This document shows positions 10,126 through 20,280 of a stretch of 64,000 nucleotides of DNA, in pieces. The DNA comes from an uncultured SAR116 cluster alpha proteobacterium. Lineage in GTDB: Bacteria; Pseudomonadota; Alphaproteobacteria; Puniceispirillales; Marisalimonadaceae. The notes beneath the pieces were generated by a model. That model searched no databases, was not told where the DNA came from, and saw only the letters and a list, made by a program, of their open reading frames with translations. The translations under genes were made by a program, and so were the position numbers. Each line of letters opens with the position of its first letter. The stretch's first letter is position 1. The stretch spans positions 1 to 64,000 of the forward strand of contig CACMYY010000005.1 in the NCBI GenBank assembly GCA_902618025.1, read 5' to 3'.

Positions 10126-10607
10126 TCTCTGAAATTTTCATATTGTAATGGGTGCTTAATATTTAATTCTTTTATTAATTTAATTGCTGCTTGAAGATCA
10201 TCTCTTTTTTTACCAGATACTCTTACCTCATCACCTTGAATAGAAGTTTGTACTTTACTTTTTGAGGATTTAATTGCCTTTACTATCTTTTGAGCTACTT
10301 CTCTATCAACACCTTGTTTGATTAATACAATTTGTCTAATGGAATTACCTGATGCAGCTTCTGGTTTTTCAAATACCAATGCGCCCGTATCAACTTTTTT
10401 TCTAGTAAGGTGAGTAATAATAAGATCCTCAACTTGCTTTCTTTTCAAATCATCATCAGCTTTAATAATAATTTTATCTTCTTGCTGCTCTACCTCACAC
10501 ATGCTTCCTTTAAAATCATATCTAGTACTAATTTCTTTTTTTACCCCATCTAAACCATTTTGAACTGAAGGCATGTCTATTTTACTTACTATATCAAAGC
10601 TAGGCAT
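10122..10607 (-). CDS. yajQ: YajQ family nucleotide-binding protein
   Basis: MPSFDIVSKIDMPSVQNGLDGVKKEISTRYDFKGS. Confidence 0.96.
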   Translation of the reverse strand: MPSFDIVSKIDMPSVQNGLDGVKKEISTRYDFKGSMCEVEQQEDKIIIKADDDLKRKQVEDLIITHLTRKKVDTGALVFEKPEAASGNSIRQIVLIKQGVDREVAQKIVKAIKSSKSKVQTSIQGDEVRVSGKKRDDLQAAIKLIKELNIKHPLQYENFRD

Positions 10608-10749
10608 TTTTTAATTCCCATAAAGTGTTATTTATTATTATAATAATATTAAATTTTTATTTCTCAAACAATCTAAATAAAAGTTGATAGAAATTCCTTA
10701 AAATTATAGATTATGTATTTATTAATACTAACTATAAATAAAGTTTTTA

Positions 10750-11547
10750 ATGGATATTATCTTTAAATTAATTTTACTTATACCTATAATTTTAAGTACA
10801 GTTTTTCTTTTTATAAATATTGGAATATGGACAATTTTTCCATTCTGGATTCTATGTGGATTAATTGATGTCTCTAGACACAAAACAATGGATCTAAAAT
10901 TAATTAAAGAGTATTTCATAGGTAAAGGTTTTTTAACTTTTTTACTATCACCATTAAATCTTTTATCTGATCTTTTGTCTCATAGAAATCTTCATACTTA
11001 TAAAATTGAAGATCTTCCCCAAGGTCATCAAAATGAAATCAATGACGTTATTTCGCTATTTGACAAAAACTCTAAAGAAATCGCAAAGAGATTTAAAGAA
11101 AATCCTAATGATAATAGAACAATGTTATTTTATAAATGGTATGGATATGAACTGGATGATTCAATTGAAGAATTTAATAGTGAATATAAATATATAAAAA
11201 CTATTGGTGTTTCACTTTTTAGAGAGAAGACTTCAACGTCTAGACATTTTGGTCCTCTAAGAATGACTTATCGAATTTTGTATAATTTTAATAAAGTTAA
11301 AAAGGAAGGTTCTTTTATTGAAGCTGATGGTAGAATTCATAAGTGGAAGTCTGATCCATTGTTTATTTTTGATGATACATTAATACATCAAAGCTTTAAC
11401 GAAGAAGATAATTTAAGATTTTGCGCTTTTATCGATATTATTAGGCCTTCTCATTTAGACAATATAATTAAACTGATTTTAAAAACTGTCGGTTTTTTAT
11501 TAAAAAATACTAGAAGTATATTTTATAAAAATTGGAAAATGATATAA
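10750..11547 (+). CDS. Aspartyl/asparaginyl beta-hydroxylase family (LpxO-like)
   Basis: N-terminal TM; RHFGPLRMTYRILYN...GSFIEADGRIHKWKSDPLFIFDDTLIHQSFNEEDNLRFCAFIDIIRP resembles the Fe/2OG beta-hydroxylase core. Confidence 0.7.
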   Translation: MDIIFKLILLIPIILSTVFLFINIGIWTIFPFWILCGLIDVSRHKTMDLKLIKEYFIGKGFLTFLLSPLNLLSDLLSHRNLHTYKIEDLPQGHQNEINDVISLFDKNSKEIAKRFKENPNDNRTMLFYKWYGYELDDSIEEFNSEYKYIKTIGVSLFREKTSTSRHFGPLRMTYRILYNFNKVKKEGSFIEADGRIHKWKSDPLFIFDDTLIHQSFNEEDNLRFCAFIDIIRPSHLDNIIKLILKTVGFLLKNTRSIFYKNWKMI

Positions 11548-11550
11548 AAG

Positions 11551-12690
11551 CTATGCATTTGGCATTAGTATCTGTCTAACAACTTCTCCCTTAGACAATT
11601 TATCAAAACCTTCATTCAAATTATCAAATGTAATTTTCCCATCTATTAGCTTATCTACTGGTAAACGACCTTGTTTATATAAGTTTAGAAATCTAGGTAC
11701 ATCTCTTACAGGAACACATGAGCCCATATAGCTTCCTAAAATTGATTTTTCTTGTGCAACTAAATCACTATGATTAAAACTAAATTGAGTATTTATTGGC
11801 GATAAACCAGCAGTAACCACAGAGCCTCCATATCTAATAATTTGGTAAGCTGTATCCATTGCTTGTATTACACCGGCTAGATCAATAGCAAAATCAACAC
11901 CGCCATTTGTTAAATTCCTTATTTCTTCAACCATATTATTGTTTCTACTATCAAAACAATGTGTTGCACCAAGTTCTTCTGCTCTACTAAATTTTGATGG
12001 ATCAATATCAACTGCTATAATAGTTTCAGCTCCTGCCAGTTTTGCACCAATTATGCCATTTAGACCTACACCTCCCAATCCAATAATTGCAACTGAATCT
12101 CCAGGCCTTATTCTAGCAGTATTAATTACAGCTCCAACACCAGTCATAACAGCACACCCAAAAAGAGCGGCATCTTCTATATTAAAAACTTTATCAATTA
12201 CAACTATAGATCCTCTATCAACCACATTATATTGAGACATACATGAAATTCCGGTATGGTGATTAAGCCTATTCCCCTCCATATCTGTCAATCTGCTTCC
12301 ACCTGACATTAAATCACCTTTACCTTTTGTTGCAGCTGCGAGTTCACATACTTGAGGTCTTCCTTCGAGACATCTTCTACATCTTCCACAAGAAGGTGAA
12401 AATTGAAAAGCAACATGATCTCCAACTTTTATGTCTTTTACAGCACTTCCTAACTCAACCACTTCACCCGAACCTTCATGACCAATTACTAATGGTAGTG
12501 GCATAACTCTTGATCCATTAATAACTGATAAATCAGAGTGACAAAGACCTGCACCCATAACCTTCACAAGAACTTCATTTTCAAGTGGAGGTGATATATT
12601 GATTTCCTCAATAGATAATGGCTTAGAGTCCTTATATGGCTCAGTTAATTTATTATTTCTAATAACTGCAGCTTTACATTTAATTGACAT
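11551..12690 (-). CDS. Zn-dependent alcohol dehydrogenase
   Basis: GAGLCHSDLSV, GHEGSGEVVELG, CGRCRRCLEGRPQVC structural zinc, GLGGVGLNGI. Confidence 0.92.
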   Translation of the reverse strand: MSIKCKAAVIRNNKLTEPYKDSKPLSIEEINISPPLENEVLVKVMGAGLCHSDLSVINGSRVMPLPLVIGHEGSGEVVELGSAVKDIKVGDHVAFQFSPSCGRCRRCLEGRPQVCELAAATKGKGDLMSGGSRLTDMEGNRLNHHTGISCMSQYNVVDRGSIVVIDKVFNIEDAALFGCAVMTGVGAVINTARIRPGDSVAIIGLGGVGLNGIIGAKLAGAETIIAVDIDPSKFSRAEELGATHCFDSRNNNMVEEIRNLTNGGVDFAIDLAGVIQAMDTAYQIIRYGGSVVTAGLSPINTQFSFNHSDLVAQEKSILGSYMGSCVPVRDVPRFLNLYKQGRLPVDKLIDGKITFDNLNEGFDKLSKGEVVRQILMPNA

Positions 12691-13050
12691 TTAAACACTC
12701 CTATTTTTAATATTTACCGGTTTCCCATGAGGTGTAGACAAATAAGCTTGTGTCCAGTCTTCTTTTAATGACATCAAAGCATCTTGATCACTTATTTTCT
12801 TAATAATCAAAATTTCTTCAAGTGCGTTTAACCAACAAGAAAAATAATCATTGCTACCATCTAAATTTTTAGAGAGTGATCTTTGTTTTTCAAGGGTAAC
12901 TCCAAAAACTTCTACAAATTCTTTCCAGCTAAAATTTCCTTTCTCTGACATTTGAATTGTAATCGCAAATAATTTACTATGCCAAGGATTTTGGAAAACA
13001 ATTTGATCTTCAGTTTTATTCGTAAAAGGTAAATTATTATCAGATTTCAT
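12691..13050 (-). CDS. Nitrile hydratase accessory/activator protein (beta-subunit N-terminal-like)
   Basis: F.NPWHSKLFAITIQMSEKGNFSWKEFVEVFG parallels beta subunit [21 protein letters not shown]; directly downstream of nthB. Confidence 0.85.
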   Translation of the reverse strand: MKSDNNLPFTNKTEDQIVFQNPWHSKLFAITIQMSEKGNFSWKEFVEVFGVTLEKQRSLSKNLDGSNDYFSCWLNALEEILIIKKISDQDALMSLKEDWTQAYLSTPHGKPVNIKNRSV

Positions 13051-13066
13051 TTTTATCTTTTTAAAA

Positions 13067-13807
13067 TTAATGTGGAAAAAGTTTTAGGTATGGTTCCCAC
13101 AAGTCTAAGAAAATACTGTCATTTTCATTCTCGGCCAATTCTCCCCATATCTCTGAAGACTTAAACTCTACAGTATATAATGGTAAGGGGTTCTCTCCCA
13201 AATCATGAGCATTTTTATCAGGGAAAACATGATTGTTGTTATAAGAATGAATAACACCCACTCTTCCCATAGCATATTTGGGCAAACGAGTGTGTCCACC
13301 AATAATATCTTTGTTTGGACTATAATTTTCTGTAACAACTTTATCGCCTATATTAAAAACAGGACTTATATCTATATCTCTGACAGAAGGGCCTCCCCAA
13401 CCTAGTGTTTTCTGGACATCTTTGGCTAACCAAGTTCTTTGATCGAGTTTAATATTTTTATCAGAAAATTTTTTTAAAGTTCCATTTTCAGCGGCAGAAA
13501 CATATTCTTTTAATTCACTTAATGAAATAAGCTCTTTATCAATTAAAAGATTAGTAAGAGCCGCTAACCATTTTTCGTAATAAGAAAAATTCACATAATC
13601 TTTTGGCGGTAAACATTCTCTATAATGACGACTAATATCTAGGTTCCATTCTCCTAAAGCTCCAGCTGCAAGTGTAATCGCCCATGCTTTTGAATGCCAT
13701 TCATATTTGAAAGTTGGCTCAATGTTAGTTACTTCATTTTTACCGTCTCTTGGAATAGGAATTGATCCATCACCAAAACGACCACCCATGTCGTGCAATC
13801 TACTCAT
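13067..13807 (-). CDS. nthB: Nitrile hydratase beta subunit
   Basis: [44 protein letters not shown]. Confidence 0.93.
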   Translation of the reverse strand: MSRLHDMGGRFGDGSIPIPRDGKNEVTNIEPTFKYEWHSKAWAITLAAGALGEWNLDISRHYRECLPPKDYVNFSYYEKWLAALTNLLIDKELISLSELKEYVSAAENGTLKKFSDKNIKLDQRTWLAKDVQKTLGWGGPSVRDIDISPVFNIGDKVVTENYSPNKDIIGGHTRLPKYAMGRVGVIHSYNNNHVFPDKNAHDLGENPLPLYTVEFKSSEIWGELAENENDSIFLDLWEPYLKLFPH

Positions 13808-14445
13808 TTTATTTCCTTTGGTAATCCAGTACCTATCATTGAATTTCTTGTTACCAGTTCTGCAAGTTCACTTTCATCCATATTTTCAGTACCTTTTGGT
13901 CTCATTGGTAATACCAAATATCTTATTTCAGCTGTAGAATCCCATACTTTTATCTGAACTTTTGGATCTAAAGATAAACCAAATTCTAAAAGAACTTTTC
14001 TAGGTTCTCTTACTGTTCTAGATCTGTATTCATCACTCTTATACCAAGTTGGTGGAATGCCAAGGACTGGCCACGGATAACAACTACATAATGTACAGAC
14101 TATTACATTGTGAATTTCAGGTGTGTTTTCTACTACAACCATATTCTCACCTTGTCTACCTTGGTAACTCAATTCTCTAATTGCTGAAGTAGCGTCAATC
14201 AAAAGTCTCTTTTTGTATTCAGGATCTACCCATGCTTTAGCTACCACGTTTGCACCGTTTTTGGGGCCTATTCGATTTTCATAAGTATCAATCAATTCAT
14301 CTAAAGTTTTTGAGTCTATTAATCCTTTGTTTAAGAGTAAAGTCTCAACAGCTTTTACCCTTAATTCAGGATCAGATGGTAAATGTGAATGCGCATGATC
14401 ATGTGAATGATTGTCACCATCAGCAATTTTTTTCTTTTCACTCAT
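13804..14445 (-). CDS. nthA: Nitrile hydratase alpha subunit, cobalt-type motif
   Basis: [30 protein letters not shown] metal centre at 14080..14097. Confidence 0.95.
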   Translation of the reverse strand: MSEKKKIADGDNHSHDHAHSHLPSDPELRVKAVETLLLNKGLIDSKTLDELIDTYENRIGPKNGANVVAKAWVDPEYKKRLLIDATSAIRELSYQGRQGENMVVVENTPEIHNVIVCTLCSCYPWPVLGIPPTWYKSDEYRSRTVREPRKVLLEFGLSLDPKVQIKVWDSTAEIRYLVLPMRPKGTENMDESELAELVTRNSMIGTGLPKEIK

Positions 14446-14476
14446 AATTCAATCTCTTTTTTTATAATCTATATTT

Positions 14477-15523
14477 TTAATCCGGGATTAGAACTATTCT
14501 TCCATTAACTTTGCCAGATCTTAAATCAGACATCGCTTGATTTGCTGTTTCTAAACCTTGTTTTTTTACAGGTATTAATTTTATTTTGCCGGATTTGATA
14601 ATATTAACAAGCTCTTTTAATTCTCTTAACTCTCCCACATACGAACCTCTAAGCGTCATAGATCTCATTGGTACCAATGGTAATGATAGTTTTAGCGAAC
14701 CACCGTACAAACCTACTACAATTACCATGCCACCTTTTTTTACTAATGTCAGACCAAAATCAGTGGTTTCTGGTCTTCCAACAAAGTCTATTGCTGCGGC
14801 TGAACCAATACCAATTTTATTTCTAATTTCAGTTTCTTCATCTGGTGCAAAAGCTTCATTTGCACCAGCTTCAAGGGCTTTTTTCCTCTTTTCTGGGTCA
14901 TTATCTATTACTAAAATTTTTGCTTTGTGTACTGCAGGAGATAATAAAATACCATTTATGCCAACACCACCTGCACCAATAATAATAATCCAATCATCTT
15001 TTGAAGTTGTAGGAATTTTTTTTAAAGCACTAAATGCAGTTAGACCTGAACATGCGTATGGTGCTGCTTGCGCAGGATCCATGTCACCATAAGAAACTAT
15101 ATATTTACTATGAGGTACAATTATGTGATCAGAATAACCTCCATCAAGACGAGCGCCTAAATATTTAGGAGCCTCGCATAATGTTTCATTATTTTCTAAA
15201 CAAGCTGCACATTTTCCACAACCAATCCATGGAAATACTATTCCAGCGTCACCTATTTTAATATCTTTTACATTCTCACCTAAAGCTACTACAGTTCCAG
15301 TAATCTCGTGTCCTGGTGTAAATGGTAATTTTGTGCCCCTGTCAGACAAAGTTATTCTTTTTCCATCTCCTAAATCAAAATAACCATCTGCCAAGTGAAG
15401 ATCACTGTGACAAACGCCACAGGCTGTAATCTTTACAAGAACTTCATCCCCTTTAGGTTGTGGATTTTCATATTCTCTTAATTCTAAAGGTTCACCAAAC
15501 TCAACAACCTGATAACTCTTCAT
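14477..15523 (-). CDS. Zn-dependent alcohol dehydrogenase
   Basis: ACGVCHSDLHLADG, GHEITGTVVALGE, CGKCAACLENNETLC, GAGGVGINGI. Confidence 0.93.
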   Translation of the reverse strand: MKSYQVVEFGEPLELREYENPQPKGDEVLVKITACGVCHSDLHLADGYFDLGDGKRITLSDRGTKLPFTPGHEITGTVVALGENVKDIKIGDAGIVFPWIGCGKCAACLENNETLCEAPKYLGARLDGGYSDHIIVPHSKYIVSYGDMDPAQAAPYACSGLTAFSALKKIPTTSKDDWIIIIGAGGVGINGILLSPAVHKAKILVIDNDPEKRKKALEAGANEAFAPDEETEIRNKIGIGSAAAIDFVGRPETTDFGLTLVKKGGMVIVVGLYGGSLKLSLPLVPMRSMTLRGSYVGELRELKELVNIIKSGKIKLIPVKKQGLETANQAMSDLRSGKVNGRIVLIPD

Positions 15524-15550
15524 TATAAAATTCTCCCCATCTAAAAATTA

Positions 15551-16423
15551 TCAACTTCTTTTTGAAGTTTCGTACTTACTTGATATTTCATAATAATCAT
15601 CAAATCCAATTTTCTGTCTTAGATCACTAAAATCTAGTAATAACTCGGACCTATCTTCATCTTTCATTAACAAATTTAACGAGTTTGTCATTGCTTTCAT
15701 TGCTGAACTCATAACTGTAAGTGGGTACACAGCAAGTTTATAACCAATTTCTGATAATTCTTTCATGGATAAATTTGGTGTAATGCCACCTTCAACGATG
15801 TTAGCAATTTTATCACCTGGAACTTCTTTACAGATTGTTATCATTTCTTCGATGTTTTTTGGGGCTTCAATAAACATAATGTCTGCTCCAAGTTCATAAA
15901 ATTTTTGTGATCTTGATATTGCCTCGCTTAGACCGTGAGTGTGATTGGCGTCAGTTCTTGCCATAATTAAAATATCATATCCTTCATTCCTCATATCACT
16001 AGCTGCTCTTATCCGATCAAACGCTTCTTCTCGATTAACCACGTCTTTTCCTGGTGTATGACCACAACGCTTTGGTGCTAGTTGATCTTCAATTAAGATG
16101 CCAGCACAACCTGCCTTGGAACATTCTTTTAATGTTCTTCGTACATTCATAGCATTTCCATACCCAGTATCTCCATCTACAATCATCGGTATTTCAATCG
16201 CATTGCAGATATTATTAGCCTGATCAAAAACCTCTGAAAAGGTCATAAGCCCAAGATCTGGAGATCCTATCCTAGAAGCAGACGTAGCGAACCCTGACAT
16301 AAAAGTTACATCAAAATTAGCTTGTTCAATCAATTTAGCAGATAAAGCATCAAAACATGACGGTATAGGAGTAAAGTATTTATCTTTTAAAATTTTTCTT
16401 AATTTTTCAGGCTGACTTATCAT
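15551..16423 (-). CDS. Isocitrate lyase/PEP mutase family lyase (2-methylisocitrate lyase-like)
   Basis: SGFATSASRIGSPDLGLMTFSE, DGDTGYGNAMNVRRT, EDQLAPKRCGHTPGK. Confidence 0.93.
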   Translation of the reverse strand: MISQPEKLRKILKDKYFTPIPSCFDALSAKLIEQANFDVTFMSGFATSASRIGSPDLGLMTFSEVFDQANNICNAIEIPMIVDGDTGYGNAMNVRRTLKECSKAGCAGILIEDQLAPKRCGHTPGKDVVNREEAFDRIRAASDMRNEGYDILIMARTDANHTHGLSEAISRSQKFYELGADIMFIEAPKNIEEMITICKEVPGDKIANIVEGGITPNLSMKELSEIGYKLAVYPLTVMSSAMKAMTNSLNLLMKDEDRSELLLDFSDLRQKIGFDDYYEISSKYETSKRS

Positions 16424-16466
16424 TTTAGTTATCTTTATAAGTCCTAATATTAATATTTAGAATTAC

Positions 16467-18764
16467 TTATGCTAAATTGAAGCCTAATTTACTTATGTTA
16501 CTTGAGTCAATTCCAAACTCTGTCAAAAGTTCTTTTATATTTCCAGTTTGTCCAAAACGATCAACTCCAAGAGGTATTACTTTATGACCAAGTACAGAGC
16601 CTAACCAAGATAATGTTAATTGATGACCATCAATTACTGTCAAAATCTTCGTGTCTCTTGGAACATATTTTAATAAATTTTCAACATGAGATTCAGTTTT
16701 ATTTTGATTTGTAGATAAATGTTTATCTTTCCAGTTACTTAATAATATATCTGTACTTGTAATAGCTAAAACCCCAATATCTCTAAATTTTTCTCCTAAA
16801 TTAGCAGTTGCTTCAATAACTTCTGCTGCTATAACACCTTGATAAGCTAATATGATTTCAGGATTTGAACCAGGTTGTTTTAACCAATATCCTCCCTTTA
16901 AAATTTGATCTTGTAAATCTTTAGTTAATTCTCTAGATGGTTGATCAATAGATCGAGTGCTTAATCTAATATATACTGAACCCCCATTTTCATCTTGCAA
17001 ATAATTGAAACTATAGTTCATCATAATTGATAGTTCATCTGCAAAAGCAGGTTCAAAACTTAATAGGCCTGGCTGACTTATACCAGTTAAAGGAGTTCCT
17101 ATAGATTGATGTGCACCGCCCTCTGGTGCTAGGGAGACACCAGAGGGAGTTCCTACAATTATAAATCTTGAATCTTGATAACAGGCATAGTTTAGAGCAT
17201 CTAAACCTCGTGCTATAAACGGATCATAAACTGTGCCTATAGGGAATAATCTTTCATTGAACAACTCATGAGAAAGACCGGCAGATCCAAGCATTATAAA
17301 TAAATTCATTTCAGCTATACCAAGCTCTATATGCTGTCCATCTGGAGAAAAAATCCATTTTTGAGCAGAGGGTATTTTCCTATCCTTAAAAATATCAGAA
17401 TTATCTTTTCTACTGAACAATCCTCTTCTATTAATCCATGATCCAAGGTTAGTCGAAACTGATACATCGGGCGATGTGGTTACAATTCTTTGGGTAAATT
17501 CAGTATTGTTTTTTGCATAAGAATCTAGAATTTTTCCAAACGCACTTTGAGTAGATATTTTATTATCATTAATCAAAATTGGTTCATCAATTACTACTTT
17601 ATTTCCACCAAATTTTCTATGACCTGCTTTTTGAAAAGGTAAGTTTTTTATATATTCATTTATATTTAAATGTTTTTTTTCGTCAGAAAAATTATTCCAT
17701 TCCTCACCATCATTTATTTCTAATTTAGATTTAAAATCTTTCATTTGAGCTTTCGTCATAAGACCAGCATGATTGTCTTTATGGCCTGCTAATGGAGTGC
17801 CCCACCCTTTAATTGTATATGCAATGAAAGCAGTTGGTTTATCATTCTTAATTTTATTAAATGACTCGCATAAAGTAGAAATACAATGACCTCCTAAATT
17901 TGACATTAATTCTAAAAACTCAGAATCAGATCTTTTATTGATCAGATTTGAAATCTCAGATTGATCGCCAATATCATCTAAAACTCTTTTCTTAAAAGCT
18001 TCACCACCTTCAAAAATTAGAGCTGAATATAATTGATTAGGGCAATCATCAATCCATTTTCTTAAATTTTTCCCACCAGGCTCTTTAAATGCTTCTTCCT
18101 GTAATTTACCATATTTTAATACAACAAGGTTCCAATCAAAAGCTGAAAAAACAGAACTTAGCCTTTCAGATAACCCTTCATGGACAACTCCATCAAGTGA
18201 TTGTCGGTTATAATCAATTATCCACCAAACATTCCTTAAATCATGTTTCCAACCTTCTTGAAGACACTCATAAACATTACCTTCATCTAGTTCTGCATCA
18301 CCAACTAATGCAATCATTCTCCCTAAGGGTTTGTTTTTATAAAATTGTTTTCTTGCAATATAATCTTGAATTAATGAAATGAAACTTGTCATTGCTACAC
18401 CCAATCCAACTGATCCAGTCGAAATATCAACGTCATCAATATCTTTTGTTCTAGACGGGTATGATTGTGCACCACCAAAACCTCTAAAATTTTCAATTTT
18501 TTCTTTGGTTTGCAATCCAGATAAATACTGAATAGCGTGAAATACTGGACTTGCATGAGGTTTAACTGCAACTCTGTCTTCAGGTCTTAAAATACTGAAA
18601 TACAAGGCCGTCATTATTGAAACTATTGAAGCAGAACTAGCTTGATGACCACCAACTTTAAGGCCATCTTGATTTTCTCTAATGTGATTTGCATTATGAA
18701 TCATCCAACAAGCAAGCCACAACACTTTCTTTTCAATTTTTTTTAAAATATCAACATCATTCAT
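16467..18764 (-). CDS. AceE-like 2-oxoacid dehydrogenase E1 / transketolase-family enzyme
   Basis: GGHQASSASIVSIMTALYF, VGDAELDEGNVYECLQEGWKH, PEGGAHQSIGTPLTG, 765 aa homodimeric-E1 layout. Confidence 0.85.
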   Translation of the reverse strand: MNDVDILKKIEKKVLWLACWMIHNANHIRENQDGLKVGGHQASSASIVSIMTALYFSILRPEDRVAVKPHASPVFHAIQYLSGLQTKEKIENFRGFGGAQSYPSRTKDIDDVDISTGSVGLGVAMTSFISLIQDYIARKQFYKNKPLGRMIALVGDAELDEGNVYECLQEGWKHDLRNVWWIIDYNRQSLDGVVHEGLSERLSSVFSAFDWNLVVLKYGKLQEEAFKEPGGKNLRKWIDDCPNQLYSALIFEGGEAFKKRVLDDIGDQSEISNLINKRSDSEFLELMSNLGGHCISTLCESFNKIKNDKPTAFIAYTIKGWGTPLAGHKDNHAGLMTKAQMKDFKSKLEINDGEEWNNFSDEKKHLNINEYIKNLPFQKAGHRKFGGNKVVIDEPILINDNKISTQSAFGKILDSYAKNNTEFTQRIVTTSPDVSVSTNLGSWINRRGLFSRKDNSDIFKDRKIPSAQKWIFSPDGQHIELGIAEMNLFIMLGSAGLSHELFNERLFPIGTVYDPFIARGLDALNYACYQDSRFIIVGTPSGVSLAPEGGAHQSIGTPLTGISQPGLLSFEPAFADELSIMMNYSFNYLQDENGGSVYIRLSTRSIDQPSRELTKDLQDQILKGGYWLKQPGSNPEIILAYQGVIAAEVIEATANLGEKFRDIGVLAITSTDILLSNWKDKHLSTNQNKTESHVENLLKYVPRDTKILTVIDGHQLTLSWLGSVLGHKVIPLGVDRFGQTGNIKELLTEFGIDSSNISKLGFNLA

Positions 18765-18886
18765 TTCTTTACAGTAGCATCTTTCAAATGAAATGAATGA
18801 CTAAATATTATAAAAATACTTCTTAAATTAATATTATATGCTAATATAAATTTAATAGTGAAATATTATATTAAAATAGGTTTTTT

Positions 18887-19354
18887 TTGAGCAATATTGA
18901 TAAAATAGATCAAAAAATTATTTTTTTTCTTCAGCAAAATGGAAAATTAACTAATTTTGAGTTAGCTGAAAAAGTTAGCTTGTCACCTTCTCCTTGTTTA
19001 AGAAGAGTAAAAACCCTAGAACAAAAAGGTTTAATAGCTGGTTACACAGCTATTATTGATGAAATTGCTTATGGTTATCCAGTAACTGCTTTTGTATCTG
19101 TTAGATTAGAGAATCAAACTGATCAAATTTTAAAATCATTTGAAAAAGAAATAACATCTTTAGATGCTGTTATGGATTGTTGGTTAGTAACTGGAAATAG
19201 AGATTATTTATTAAGAGTTGTTGCAACTGACTTAAAAAATTATGAAATCTTTATGAGAGAAGAACTCACAAAGGTTAAAGGTATTGCATCAATAGAAACA
19301 AATTTTGCGCTAGGAAGAGTTAAGACAATAAATACCTTACCTATAAATTATTAA
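18887..19354 (+). CDS. Lrp/AsnC family transcriptional regulator
   Basis: N-terminal HTH KIDQKIIFFLQQNGKLTNFELAEKVSLSPSPCLRRVKTLEQKGLI; TTG start. Confidence 0.93.
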   Translation: MSNIDKIDQKIIFFLQQNGKLTNFELAEKVSLSPSPCLRRVKTLEQKGLIAGYTAIIDEIAYGYPVTAFVSVRLENQTDQILKSFEKEITSLDAVMDCWLVTGNRDYLLRVVATDLKNYEIFMREELTKVKGIASIETNFALGRVKTINTLPINY

Positions 19355-19374
19355 TAATTTATGTTGTATGAAAA

Positions 19375-20280
19375 TTGATAAAGAATTTAAAAAATATAAA
19401 TGCTGGAGATTTAAACGTAAGCTACTTTGAGGTGGGTTCAAGAAAAGGTTTACCTGTAATACTTCTGCATGGCTTCCCATACGATATTCACGCTTACAAA
19501 GAAGTAGTTCCGTTATTAATGTCAAGCTGCAGAATAATTATTCCTTACTTAAGAGGGTATGGACACACATTTTTTTTACAAAATGATACCTTACGTTCAG
19601 GTCAACAAGCAGCACTTGGATTTGACTTGTTAAAACTTATGGACGCACTCAAAATAGATAAAGCAATTTTAGGAGGATATGATTGGGGCGGTAGGGCAGC
19701 TTGCATAATTGCTGCACTATATCCAAATAGGTGTTTAGGTTTGGTTTCCTGTAATGGCTACAATATTCAAGACATAAAAAAATCATTAATACCAGTTAAA
19801 CCTGAAATTGAACAAAAATTATGGTATCAATATTTTTTTCATAGTGAAAGAGGACGAAATGGTCTTTTAAATCAACGTCATGATTTTATAAAATTTATAT
19901 GGAAAACTTGGTCACCAACTTGGAATATCAATAATAATTTATATAATTTAAGTGCTAATTCTTTTGAGAATCCTGATTTTGTAGAAGTTGTCATTCATAG
20001 TTACCGGCATAGATTTGGGCTAGTATGTGGAGACAAAAGGTTTGAAAAAATAGAAAAGAAATTATCTAACCAGCCTGTTATTTCTGTACCCACCATAACA
20101 ATCGATGGTGATAAAGACGGTGTGACAGGATTATCTGATATTGCAAAAATAAAACAAAAATTTTCAAGTCATCTTAAACATGAAATTCTTCCAAATGTTG
20201 GCCATAATATACCTCAGGAGGACCCTAAAAATTTTTCAGAAGCCATTTTACATATAATGAAGATTCACAAAAATTTATAA
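19375..20280 (+). CDS. Alpha/beta hydrolase, epoxide hydrolase/haloalkane dehalogenase-like
   Basis: LLHGFPYDIHAYKEVVP, GGYDWGGRAACIIAALYP, VGHNIPQEDP. Confidence 0.85.
   Translation: MIKNLKNINAGDLNVSYFEVGSRKGLPVILLHGFPYDIHAYKEVVPLLMSSCRIIIPYLRGYGHTFFLQNDTLRSGQQAALGFDLLKLMDALKIDKAILGGYDWGGRAACIIAALYPNRCLGLVSCNGYNIQDIKKSLIPVKPEIEQKLWYQYFFHSERGRNGLLNQRHDFIKFIWKTWSPTWNINNNLYNLSANSFENPDFVEVVIHSYRHRFGLVCGDKRFEKIEKKLSNQPVISVPTITIDGDKDGVTGLSDIAKIKQKFSSHLKHEILPNVGHNIPQEDPKNFSEAILHIMKIHKNL

Noticed and set aside
14586-15092. 168-aa ORF antisense to the alcohol dehydrogenase
   Set aside because: Fully antisense to a conserved Zn-ADH; no family features.
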